A stretch of DNA of 7,860 bases from Anaerolinea sp. GTDB taxonomy: Bacteria > Chloroflexota > Anaerolineae > Anaerolineales > Anaerolineaceae. Shown piece by piece: positions 1-5,902 of the stretch (positions are counted from its first letter, which is position 1; the number at the start of each line of letters is the position of its first letter). The position numbers and the translations under genes were made by a program. The notes beneath the pieces were generated by a model. That model did not search any database. It was not told the origin of the DNA and saw only the letters and a list, made by a program, of their open reading frames with translations. The stretch spans positions 1 through 7,860 of the forward strand of contig PNNU01000142.1 in assembly GCA_013824385.1 (NCBI GenBank), read 5' to 3'.

Positions 1-177
1 CCCTATATCTTTCACATTCTGCTCAATGAAATAAACCGCAAGGCTGAAGAATGTCTTTTCATCGACGATTCCACTGCCAACATCCAGACCGCGGAGGACC
101 TTGGTTTTCAAACCATCCACTTTAAATCCGCTGAACAACTGGCGGATGAATTGACGCGGCGAGGACTAGTCTTCTAG
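1..177 (+). CDS. HAD-superfamily hydrolase, C-terminal fragment
   Basis: This is the last 58 codons of a gene that begins before the window; the frame is open from base 1 to the TAG at 175-177. The fragment contains LFIDDSTANIQTAEDLGF, the DD-containing motif IV of haloacid dehalogenase-like hydrolases, which helps bind the catalytic Mg2+. After it comes the usual strand-helix ending (TIHF, then a helix with ELTRRGLVF). The visible N-terminal PYIFHILL resembles the segment right after the motif III KPD, so the conserved Lys should lie just outside the window. The pattern fits subfamily IA phosphatases that act on small phosphorylated metabolites, but the cap domain that would suggest a substrate is missing. 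The stop is 17 bases before the next ATG, with that gene's ribosome binding site in the gap, so cotranscription with the aldo/keto reductase is likely. Family is fairly certain; substrate unknown. Confidence 0.85.
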   Translation, partial: PYIFHILLNEINRKAEECLFIDDSTANIQTAEDLGFQTIHFKSAEQLADELTRRGLVF

Positions 178-183
178 ATACTC

Positions 184-190
184 AAGGAGG
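184..190 (+). promoter_or_regulatory. Ribosome binding site of the aldo/keto reductase
   Basis: AAGGAGG is a near-perfect Shine-Dalgarno sequence four bases before the ATG at 195. It lies in the 17-base gap after the HAD hydrolase stop, which fixes the start and supports translation from a shared mRNA. Confidence 0.85.
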
Positions 191-194
191 GACG

Positions 195-1019
195 ATGAAA
201 TACGAAACACTTCACGGCATCCAGATTCCCAAGATAGGGTTTGGCACCTGGCGCATCGGCGGCGAAACAACGGCCGACTCCTCATTGGATGAAAAATCGC
301 TTTCAGCACTGCGCTCTGCTTTCGAAATCGGTTATACCCACTTCGATACTGCTGAATTCTATGCCCGGGGTCACGCCGAGGAGCTTTTATCCAAAGCGTT
401 TCAAGATTCCAACATTCAACGTGAGCGTTTATTTATTACTTCAAAAGTTTGGCTTGAACATCTCAAGTACGAAAGTGTTCTCAAGGCTTGCGAAGGCAGT
501 CTACGCCGTTTGAAGATGGATTACATCGACCTGTATTTAATCCATTGGCCAAACAGGCTGATCAAATTGGAAGATACCTTCAAGGCGCTCAACCAATTGG
601 TCCGCGAAGGAAAGGTAAAGCATGTGGGGGTGAGCAACTTCAACCTCAAGGACTTGAAGAAATCGAAAGCATTATGCGAAACACCGCTGCTCACCAACCA
701 GGTGCCTTACAGCCTGCCCGAGAACAAGTATGTCAAAAACGGTGTGGTGGATTATTGTAAAGAAAATGATATTCTGGTCACAGCCTACACCCCGGTCAAG
801 TTCCGCAACCTGAAAGTTAATTCCACCTTGAAATCCATCGCCGAGGCACACGGAGCGACTTCTTTCCAAATCGCGCTTGCCTGGCTGACCAATCAGCCGC
901 GCGTGATTACCATCCCCATGTCGTTTGACGCCCAACACCAGAAAGAAAACCTGCAGGCGGCGGATATTGAATTGACAACTGAAGAAATGGCAACTCTTAA
1001 CCACCTTTACTCACGATAA
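195..1019 (+). CDS. Aldo/keto reductase (AKR superfamily)
   Basis: This is a complete 274-residue cytoplasmic NAD(P)H-dependent oxidoreductase that should reduce aldehydes or ketones to alcohols. The (beta/alpha)8 AKR signatures are all present: GFGTWRIGG near residue 15, FDTAEFY at 50-56, LFITSKVW at 79-86, IDLYLIHWP at 111-119 and KHVGVSNF in the middle. The catalytic tetrad reads D51, Y56, K84 and H117. The length is usual for bacterial AKRs of the 2,5-diketo-gluconate reductase/aldose reductase type. The start is supported by AAGGAGG at 184-190, four bases before the ATG. It follows a HAD hydrolase closely, so the two may share an operon. One oddity lies in the cofactor loop: the usual IPK(S/A) with a downstream Arg reads IPMS (M242) with His at 248, so the residues that usually grip the NADPH 2'-phosphate are changed. 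The substrate cannot be told from sequence. Confidence 0.95.
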   Translation: MKYETLHGIQIPKIGFGTWRIGGETTADSSLDEKSLSALRSAFEIGYTHFDTAEFYARGHAEELLSKAFQDSNIQRERLFITSKVWLEHLKYESVLKACEGSLRRLKMDYIDLYLIHWPNRLIKLEDTFKALNQLVREGKVKHVGVSNFNLKDLKKSKALCETPLLTNQVPYSLPENKYVKNGVVDYCKENDILVTAYTPVKFRNLKVNSTLKSIAEAHGATSFQIALAWLTNQPRVITIPMSFDAQHQKENLQAADIELTTEEMATLNHLYSR

Positions 1020-1170
1020 CAATGCTTAACCTCTAATCAAACAACCCCCTTGTGCAGTTTTACTCTCATAAGGAGATTTTGTTATACAAACATTGTACAA
1101 TCTATTGTTTATTCCAAAATTCACCTTATCATTAACTCATTGACATTAGATGTAATAATCAGGAGAAAAA
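1020..1170 (+). promoter_or_regulatory. Intergenic leader region of the heliorhodopsin gene
   Basis: This AT-rich gap of 151 bases separates the aldo/keto reductase stop from the heliorhodopsin ATG. I see no convincing terminator for the upstream gene; the only small dyad, ACAA-CCCCC-TTGT at 1041-1053, has four-base arms and no U-tract. The size of the gap, the tandem dyads at 1078-1101 and two weak promoter candidates suggest that the heliorhodopsin is transcribed at least partly on its own. AGGAG at 1161-1165, five bases before the ATG, is the ribosome binding site. No riboswitch-like structure was recognised. Confidence 0.45.
1078..1101. promoter_or_regulatory. Tandem TTGT/ACAA dyads upstream of heliorhodopsin, possible operator
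   Basis: Two adjacent inverted repeats are visible. TTTGT-TAT-ACAAA lies at 1078-1090 and ATTGTACAAT at 1092-1101. Both have TTGT/ACAA half-sites, and their centres are about 12-13 bases apart, roughly one helical turn. Such an arrangement is typical of a dimeric regulator binding twice on one DNA face. The first dyad contains TATACA (1083-1088), which could be a -10 element with TTTACT (1059-1064) as a weak -35 at 18 bases. A second possible promoter lies downstream: TTGTTT at 1105-1110 and TATCAT at 1127-1132, 16 bases apart. Either would make the dyads well placed for repression or activation. The dyads are seen directly; the promoter assignment and the regulator are inference. Confidence 0.4.
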
Positions 1171-1992
1171 ATGGAAAAAGAACTTGCAACAGACAAAACA
1201 GAACCAAACATCGATTTAAAGATCAATAAACTCAGGCGATTTAATCTCATCATGGGTTTTCTGCATTTTGTGCAGGGTCTTTTTATGATCATCATCACCT
1301 TCCTTATTGACACCCCCGGAGAAACTTACCCTGTCTATTCAAATTATCTTACTTTTAATCTTGAGAAAGGCGGATTGGTCGCAAATCCACAACAGATATT
1401 TGATTTCCCGCTTGGGATTGGTGTGGCACTCTTTTTGCTGCTCTCTGCGGTGGCCCACTTTGGATTAGCTACCTTTGGTTTCAAGTGGTATGCAAAATCA
1501 TTAAAACTGGGCATGAACCCGGTACGTTTCTATGAGTATGCACTCAGTTCATCTCTCATGATCGTATTGATCGGGTTGTTGGTCGGACTCAATGATATTG
1601 GCGCCATCATCCTTGCTTTCACCGTCAATGCTTCAATGAACTTGTTTGGATTGATGATGGAATATCACAATCAGCACACAAAAAATGTAAATTGGATCTC
1701 CTTCATTTTTGGATGTATTGCCGGTATCGCACCCTGGGTTGTGGTTTTTCTCTACTTCATGGGTGCAGTCAACAGTGGAGAAGCCAAACCACCTGCGTTC
1801 GTCTACGTCATAATCCCCACGCTCTTCGTATTCTTCAACATTTTTGCCATCAACATGTTCCTGCAATACAAAAAAGTGGGCAAATGGAAAGATTACCTTT
1901 ATGGTGAACGTGTCTATATCATACTCAGCCTTGCTGCCAAGACCACGCTTGCATGGTTAATCTTCTCAGGTGTTTTTGCTCCAAGCCTGTAA
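1171..1992 (+). CDS. Heliorhodopsin (retinal-binding seven-helix membrane protein)
   Basis: This is a complete 273-residue heliorhodopsin. Seven hydrophobic helices can be placed at about 24-46, 81-104, 118-138, 143-164, 174-198, 209-232 and 246-269. Family hallmarks are RRFNLIMGFLHFVQG in helix 1, NPVRFYEYALSSSLM in helix 3, a helix 6 ending in FAINMFLQYKKVGKWKDYLY, and ERVYIILSLAAKTTLAW in helix 7. K257 is the expected retinal Schiff-base lysine and E122 the counterion. H32 and H96 match the two histidines linked to proton handling inside the protein. The loop of about 35 residues between helices 1 and 2 agrees with the beta-hairpin loop seen in known structures. In this family the N-terminus faces the cytoplasm, opposite to type-1 rhodopsins; the charged 22-residue N-terminal tail here fits that. 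Family members have slow photocycles and mostly do not pump ions, so a light-sensory or regulatory role is likely. No retinal synthesis gene is nearby. Start supported by AGGAG at 1161-1165. Confidence 0.96.
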   Translation: MEKELATDKTEPNIDLKINKLRRFNLIMGFLHFVQGLFMIIITFLIDTPGETYPVYSNYLTFNLEKGGLVANPQQIFDFPLGIGVALFLLLSAVAHFGLATFGFKWYAKSLKLGMNPVRFYEYALSSSLMIVLIGLLVGLNDIGAIILAFTVNASMNLFGLMMEYHNQHTKNVNWISFIFGCIAGIAPWVVVFLYFMGAVNSGEAKPPAFVYVIIPTLFVFFNIFAINMFLQYKKVGKWKDYLYGERVYIILSLAAKTTLAWLIFSGVFAPSL

Positions 1993-2023
1993 ACAACCAT
2001 TTTTCCAAATTATAGATTTTTAC

Positions 2024-2058
2024 AAAACTCATATGCATATACGTATATGAGTTTTTTT
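2024..2058 (+). terminator. AT-rich hairpin with T-run after heliorhodopsin
   Basis: An 11-base-pair perfect stem (AAAACTCATAT at 2024-2034 with its complement at 2045-2055) encloses a 10-base loop and runs into seven T's (2052-2058). It lies 31 bases after the heliorhodopsin stop. The shape is that of a Rho-independent terminator, but the stem has only two G/C pairs, so termination may be partial. The matching A-run on the left arm is short, so activity on the other strand is less likely. Confidence 0.6.
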
Positions 2059-2062
2059 ACTC

Positions 2063-2091
2063 TTGAAATGCTGATAGGATATTTTTATACT
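2063..2091 (+). promoter_or_regulatory. Sigma-70-type promoter for the small DUF1801-like gene
   Basis: TTGAAA (2063-2068) and TATACT (2086-2091) each match the consensus at five of six positions and are separated by exactly 17 bases. Transcription would start near 2098, leaving a short leader of about 17 bases with AAAGGCGG (2103-2110) as ribosome binding site before the ATG at 2115. Since it follows a terminator-like hairpin directly, the small gene appears to be a separate transcription unit from the heliorhodopsin. Confidence 0.7.
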
Positions 2092-2114
2092 AAAACATAC
2101 CGAAAGGCGGTAAC

Positions 2115-2486
2115 ATGGAAAATCTTGATGGTATATTCAAACAACTCAGAGAATTACTTCTTGACTACCGCCCCCCATTTATTTCAAAAAGCGACGATAA
2201 GCGCCATTTTGATCTTTGGTCTATCAAAGACCTGGTGATTGAAGAACGCAAACGAAAAGAGGTCTATTATGCCGGGGCAATCATTCAAAGCTCATATGTG
2301 GGGTTTTACTACATGCCGGTATACGCTGAACCTGAAGTAAAAAACCTCTTTAAATCCGAATTACTGTCGCGCTTAAAAGGAAAATCCTGTTTTCATATCC
2401 ACAGGTTGGATCCAATTCTTTTGGAGCAGATCAAGGAGGCTTTAGAAAGAGGTTTTGTTGAATATCAACAAAGAGGATGGGTTTAA
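2115..2486 (+). CDS. Small conserved protein, DUF1801-like, function unknown
   Basis: This gene encodes 123 soluble residues with no signal peptide or membrane helix. The sequence alternates short strands and helices: DLWSIKDLVIEERKRKEVYY, then AGAIIQSSYVGFYYMPVYAE, then GKSCFHIHRLDP, then a C-terminal helix with ALERGFVEYQQRGWV. The middle block (a strand ending in YYMPVY, then a small loop, ELLSRLKGKSCFH and a terminal helix) resembles proteins usually annotated as DUF1801 or YdhG-like, a small alpha/beta fold of unknown biochemical role. I assign this from memory of the motif pattern, not a search. The single Cys with nearby His (SCFHIH, about residues 93-98) is the only candidate functional site. 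Start is supported by AAAGGCGG at 2103-2110 and a good promoter just upstream; an overlapping frame from 2047 has no comparable support. It stands alone between heliorhodopsin and a convergent chemotaxis gene, so context gives no clear role. Confidence 0.85.
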   Translation: MENLDGIFKQLRELLLDYRPPFISKSDDKRHFDLWSIKDLVIEERKRKEVYYAGAIIQSSYVGFYYMPVYAEPEVKNLFKSELLSRLKGKSCFHIHRLDPILLEQIKEALERGFVEYQQRGWV

Positions 2487-2488
2487 TA

Positions 2489-2522
2489 AACAACACTGAT
2501 CTTTGATTTGATCAGCGTTGTT
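2489..2522. terminator. Hairpin between convergent genes, probable bidirectional terminator
   Basis: A 13-base arm (AACAACACTGATC, 2489-2501) pairs with 2510-2522 around the loop TTTGATTT, with one A/C mismatch in + strand RNA. In - strand RNA that position becomes a G-U pair, so the stem is better for the chemotaxis gene, whose stop is 25 bases away. U-runs are short on both sides, so termination strength is uncertain. It starts three bases after the stop of the small + strand gene. Confidence 0.6.
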
Positions 2523-2546
2523 CTCAAAGTAGTGAAACCAGAAAAA

Positions 2547-4568
2547 CTAAAGCTTAAAAATACTAATTGTCTCTTTTAGATTTTGTGCCATCAGGGCAAG
2601 TTCTGCTGCCGATGCAGTTACCGCGTCAACTTGCGTGCTCATTTCTTCTGCATTTGCACTTACCTTTTCAATGGCCGAACTATTTTCTGAACTAATACTC
2701 GTGATACTCTCTATGGATTGGATGACTTCACTTGAATTGGCCGCCATTTCTTCTGTTGAAGCCGTGTTTTCTTCAACCACGGCCGAAACCGCATCTACGG
2801 TTGAGACCAATTCTTCTGAAGAAATTTTCATTCGTGAACTGGCTTCTCCAGCCAGGGTTGCTTGTTTGTTCACCGCTTCGGCCGCTTTTAGAATATCTTG
2901 AAGGGCTGTTCCAGCCTGGTTTGCAGAAACCACACCCAATTCCACTTCGTTTGAGCCTTCGTCCATAGCCGCTACGGCTTCGTTTACCGTATTGAGAATT
3001 CCGCTGATCAATCCGCCAATCTCTTTGGTGGCAAGGGATGATCGTTCTGCCAGTTTTCTGACCTCATCCGCTACAACCGCAAAACCTTTTCCGTGTTCTC
3101 CGGCCCTCGCAGCTTCAATGGCTGCGTTAAGAGCCAGGAGATTTGTCTGCGAGGCGATATCTTCGATAGTCTCGACAATCCTGCCTATTTCTTCAGATCT
3201 TCTACCCATCTCCTGCACTTTTTCTGCGGATACTCCCACCTTGGTTTTAATACTTTGCATGCCTTTTAACGTTTGATCCACAGTTAGTGATCCCCTGCGG
3301 GCAGCATCCGCGGCCTCCGCGGAATCTGTGGTAACCAATGCAGCGTTCTCGGCAACCTGTTGAATTGCCGTATTGATCTGGTCTGTTATGGAAGAAACCT
3401 TTAGGACTGATGTGTTTTGATCTTGCGCACCCCTGGCAACGCCATCAATCGCGAGTGACATTTGTTCCACTGCAGAAGCTGTTTTATTAACTGCTTCCAC
3501 CTGAACGGATGTTCCGTTGGCGACCTGTTTGATCGTTTCCACAATATACGAGGTAGCCTGCCCTGCCTGGGTTGCGGTGGTAGCCAGCTCCTTAGAAGCA
3601 GACTCCAGATTATTGGCATTTTCAGAAACCTGCCCGACAGTTGATCTCAAATTTTCAACCATTTTAACGAACGAATTTCCCAATACATCCTGATCGTTTT
3701 TTGGAATAATCTTTATTCTAAGATCGCCCTGGGCAAGTTGATCCGCCATGTCAGCATTGTTTTGTAAATAACTGATCGTATCTTTAAATGCAGATGCCAG
3801 ATCGCCAATTTCATCCCGTGAATTAATGGTGATTTCCTGGTTGATTTTTCCCTGAGAAAGATCCACAGCAGCCGCATTGATTATTTTTATCGGCCTGGTA
3901 ATACTTTGAATAATCCATAATCCCAATACCAGGCAAAGTCCTGAGATTCCTATTCCAATAGTGATTAACCAAATCGTGGCCTGAAATACAATTATTTTTG
4001 CGCTGGCTTCGTTTTCCTGATTTGATAAATTGACATCATTAACGACTTCAATAATTGCTTGTAGATGGGCTTCAAACAAAGGAGTAAGTTCTTCATGAAG
4101 GATTTTTTGAGCTTTATCTTTATCTCCACCGAGTAGAGCCGGTATATATTTTTTATCCCTGGCTTCAAAAAATGCCATGGCAGGATCGTACGCTGTCTTT
4201 ACCATCTTATCTTTTGTGGCACTTTCTGGTAGCGTTTGCACCCAGTATTCATGTCTGGTTTCATAGTCTTGACGTAAAAGCTTCCCTTTGTCCACCAAAG
4301 TGTAAATAACGGCCATTTTTTCTTTGGAATTTATTGCATCCCACGTTTGATAAACGTTCAGGTAAGATTCCAGAATATACTCTGGAGGCGGAAGAATATC
4401 TGCCACCAAATCCTTCCCTTGGATAATCTGCTGGTAAAGGTCGCTATTAATTTTGACCGCTTGTAAACGATTGAGCGCTAAAAATCCAAAAGCAATTAAT
4501 CCAATCATGATAATTGAAAGGAGTATTGCCAAACGGGTGCCAATTTTCAAGTTTTTTATCTGGAACAT
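2547..4568 (-). CDS. Methyl-accepting chemotaxis protein
   Basis: A 673-residue transmembrane receptor that should bind a ligand outside the membrane and control the CheA kinase. Residues 12-33 form the first membrane helix and 199-220 the second. Between them lies a helical sensor of about 165 residues with the motif [15 protein letters not shown] (56-70) and a later [15 protein letters not shown] block. This suggests a four-helix-bundle-type ligand domain. A HAMP domain follows (about 221-272, with RPI and [10 protein letters not shown]), then a second HAMP-like segment (about 276-308, [19 protein letters not shown]). The coiled-coil signalling domain fills the rest; its kinase-contacting hairpin is intact near 469-520 ([20 protein letters not shown]). 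No C-terminal CheR-binding pentapeptide is present. The start at 4568 is chosen because GAGG lies four bases upstream and the protein begins with the usual short cytoplasmic stretch. The frame is open to an ATG at 4616, which would add 16 residues but has no ribosome site. No che genes are nearby, and the ligand is unknown. Confidence 0.93.
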   Translation of the reverse strand: MFQIKNLKIGTRLAILLSIIMIGLIAFGFLALNRLQAVKINSDLYQQIIQGKDLVADILPPPEYILESYLNVYQTWDAINSKEKMAVIYTLVDKGKLLRQDYETRHEYWVQTLPESATKDKMVKTAYDPAMAFFEARDKKYIPALLGGDKDKAQKILHEELTPLFEAHLQAIIEVVNDVNLSNQENEASAKIIVFQATIWLITIGIGISGLCLVLGLWIIQSITRPIKIINAAAVDLSQGKINQEITINSRDEIGDLASAFKDTISYLQNNADMADQLAQGDLRIKIIPKNDQDVLGNSFVKMVENLRSTVGQVSENANNLESASKELATTATQAGQATSYIVETIKQVANGTSVQVEAVNKTASAVEQMSLAIDGVARGAQDQNTSVLKVSSITDQINTAIQQVAENAALVTTDSAEAADAARRGSLTVDQTLKGMQSIKTKVGVSAEKVQEMGRRSEEIGRIVETIEDIASQTNLLALNAAIEAARAGEHGKGFAVVADEVRKLAERSSLATKEIGGLISGILNTVNEAVAAMDEGSNEVELGVVSANQAGTALQDILKAAEAVNKQATLAGEASSRMKISSEELVSTVDAVSAVVEENTASTEEMAANSSEVIQSIESITSISSENSSAIEKVSANAEEMSTQVDAVTASAAELALMAQNLKETISIFKL

Positions 4569-4622
4569 ATAACCTCGCATTTCATCGACGGTTTTTAAAG
4601 ATATTAAGAAAAACATTGAATA

Positions 4623-4651
4623 GGTATAGCAAATATCGTCTTTGATAATAA
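4623..4651 (-). promoter_or_regulatory. Weak promoter candidate for the chemotaxis receptor gene
   Basis: On the minus strand TTATTA (4646-4651) and TATACC (4623-4628) are 17 bases apart, each matching the sigma-70 consensus at about four of six positions. The start of transcription would fall near 4616, giving a leader of about 45 bases to the preferred ATG at 4568. This also argues that the in-frame ATG at 4616 would be leaderless or nearly so. Low confidence, because the surrounding DNA is AT-rich and such matches arise by chance. Confidence 0.3.
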
Positions 4652-4703
4652 TAAAAATGCAGTTAATAATTGAAGCCTCTGAAAATTGAACAGAAAATAC
4701 GAC

Positions 4704-4741
4704 AAAAAAAGAGCCAGGATCATAATGAACCTTGGCTCTTT
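4704..4741 (-). terminator. Rho-independent terminator of the agmatine operon
   Basis: AAAGAGCCA (4708-4716) pairs perfectly with TGGCTCTTT (4733-4741). On the minus strand the stem runs straight into seven U's (4704-4710). It sits 27 bases beyond the agmatine deiminase stop, in the right orientation to end that operon, and lies upstream of the chemotaxis gene. This is the strongest terminator in the window. Confidence 0.85.
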
Positions 4742-4768
4742 GTTTTCAGTGATGGATTAATGAGGTAT

Positions 4769-5860
4769 TCAGACCACAGGCTGCTGCTGTGTGATGCAGT
4801 GGACGTTGCCGCCGCCAAGCAGGATTTCTCGTGCGTAAACACCGACCACTTTTCGCTCCGGCATCAACTTCTGAAGCTGTTCCAAAGCAGGTTTATCGTG
4901 GGTATCGTTGAACTGAGGCACCACGACACCGCCATTACAAAAATAGAAGTTAATATAAGAAGCGGCCAGACGGTCACCTTTCTGACGAGGCAGCGTTCCC
5001 TGGATGGCGTCCACGCCTTCGCTCTCCTCTTGTGTGATGAGGATCGGGTTGGGCTGGTGAATTTTGTGTATCTCCAGCTTGCGACCCTTGGCGTCCGTGA
5101 CGGATTGCAGGATCTCGTAGTTTTCCTGCGAAATATCGTACTGCGGATCGGACTTATCGTCCGTCCAGGCTAGAGCGACCTCACCGGGACGGATGAAGCA
5201 GCAGATGTTATCTACGTGGCCGTTGGTTTCATCGTTGAAAATACCGCGATTCAGCCAGATAAATTTGGATACGCTCAAGTAATCGCCCAACAAATCTTCG
5301 AGTTCGGCTTGAGATTTATCCGGGTTGCGGTTCTCGTTCAGCAGGCATTCACGGGTGGTTAAAAAGGTTCCTTCACCGTCCACATGAATAGAGCCTCCTT
5401 CAAGCACAAACGGCGCCTTGTAGCGGTCAACACGTTCGATGTCGGCCACTTTTTGTGCCACCAAATCGTCGAGATCCCACGGGAAGTAAAGCCCGCCCAA
5501 CAAACCGCCCCAGGCATTGAAATCCCAATCCACCGCGCGGATGGCTTTGCCGTTGGAAACGAAAGATGGCCCACAGTCGCGAATCCACGAGTCGTTGTTC
5601 GACATTTCCACCACGCGGATGTTACCGGGCAGCAGGTTGCGGGCGTTGTTATATTGAGCTTGTGAAACCGCCATGGTGAGAGGCTCAAAATGACTGATGG
5701 CTTTGGCGACTTCCACAAAAACCTTCTGGGCGGGTTTGGCGCCCAGCCGCCAATTGTCGGGCCTTTCGGGCCATAACATCCAGGTACCGGCATGTTTTTC
5801 GAATTCGCCGGGCATGCGATACCCGTCCATTTTTGGAGTACTTTCAAGTAAAAATGACAT
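4769..5860 (-). CDS. aguA: Agmatine deiminase
   Basis: This is a complete 363-residue cytoplasmic enzyme of the peptidyl-arginine-deiminase-like family. It hydrolyses agmatine to N-carbamoylputrescine and ammonia (EC 3.5.3.12). Family signatures read in order: [21 protein letters not shown] at the start, [11 protein letters not shown] (89-99), [34 protein letters not shown] (209-219) and the C-terminal [13 protein letters not shown]. The expected catalytic set is present: D96, E155, H216, D218 and nucleophile C355, all very close to the positions known in lactic acid bacterial enzymes. Length is normal. The start is supported by AGAAGG six bases before the ATG (5867-5872). It is the third gene of an operon with a carbamoyltransferase and an APC antiporter, which indicates catabolic use of agmatine. 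A terminator follows directly, so no carbamate kinase gene is cotranscribed downstream. Confidence 0.96.
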   Translation of the reverse strand: MSFLLESTPKMDGYRMPGEFEKHAGTWMLWPERPDNWRLGAKPAQKVFVEVAKAISHFEPLTMAVSQAQYNNARNLLPGNIRVVEMSNNDSWIRDCGPSFVSNGKAIRAVDWDFNAWGGLLGGLYFPWDLDDLVAQKVADIERVDRYKAPFVLEGGSIHVDGEGTFLTTRECLLNENRNPDKSQAELEDLLGDYLSVSKFIWLNRGIFNDETNGHVDNICCFIRPGEVALAWTDDKSDPQYDISQENYEILQSVTDAKGRKLEIHKIHQPNPILITQEESEGVDAIQGTLPRQKGDRLAASYINFYFCNGGVVVPQFNDTHDKPALEQLQKLMPERKVVGVYAREILLGGGNVHCITQQQPVV

Positions 5861-5880
5861 GTCTTGCCTTCTTTCTTTAC

Positions 5881-5902
5881 TAATTATTTCTAGAAATAAT
5901 TA
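5881..5902. repeat. 22-bp perfect palindrome in the antiporter-deiminase gap
   Basis: TAATTATTTCT (5881-5891) is followed immediately by its exact reverse complement (5892-5902). The right end covers the stop codon of the antiporter gene, and the element fills most of the 39-base gap before agmatine deiminase. There is no loop, so in RNA it would fold into a weak A-U hairpin of about nine pairs. As DNA it could be a dimer binding site. It may affect mRNA processing, or relative expression of the two genes. Chance is possible in such AT-rich sequence, but 11-base half-sites with no mismatch are notable. Confidence 0.6.

Noticed and set aside
1041..1053. ACAA-CCCCC-TTGT dyad as a terminator for the aldo/keto reductase
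   Set aside because: The arms are only four bases long and no T-run follows.
1140..1145. Perfect -35 box TTGACA just upstream of the heliorhodopsin start
   Set aside because: The only -10-like sequence (TAATAA at 1153-1158) is 7 bases away, and a 17-base spacing would place the -10 across the ribosome binding site and start codon, with no match there.
2047..2238. Open frame of 63 codons overlapping the small gene in another frame
   Set aside because: It begins inside the terminator hairpin, has no ribosome binding site and overlaps a gene with a good promoter, ribosome site and conserved-looking protein.
4569..4616. 16-residue N-terminal extension of the chemotaxis receptor
   Set aside because: The ATG at 4616 has no ribosome site and would coincide with the possible transcription start, whereas the ATG at 4568 has GAGG four bases upstream and gives the usual short cytoplasmic N-terminus.
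4670..5173. Plus-strand open frame of 167 codons
   Set aside because: It runs antisense through agmatine deiminase and the operon terminator. The translation resembles no family, and the opposite strand holds every catalytic motif of the enzyme.
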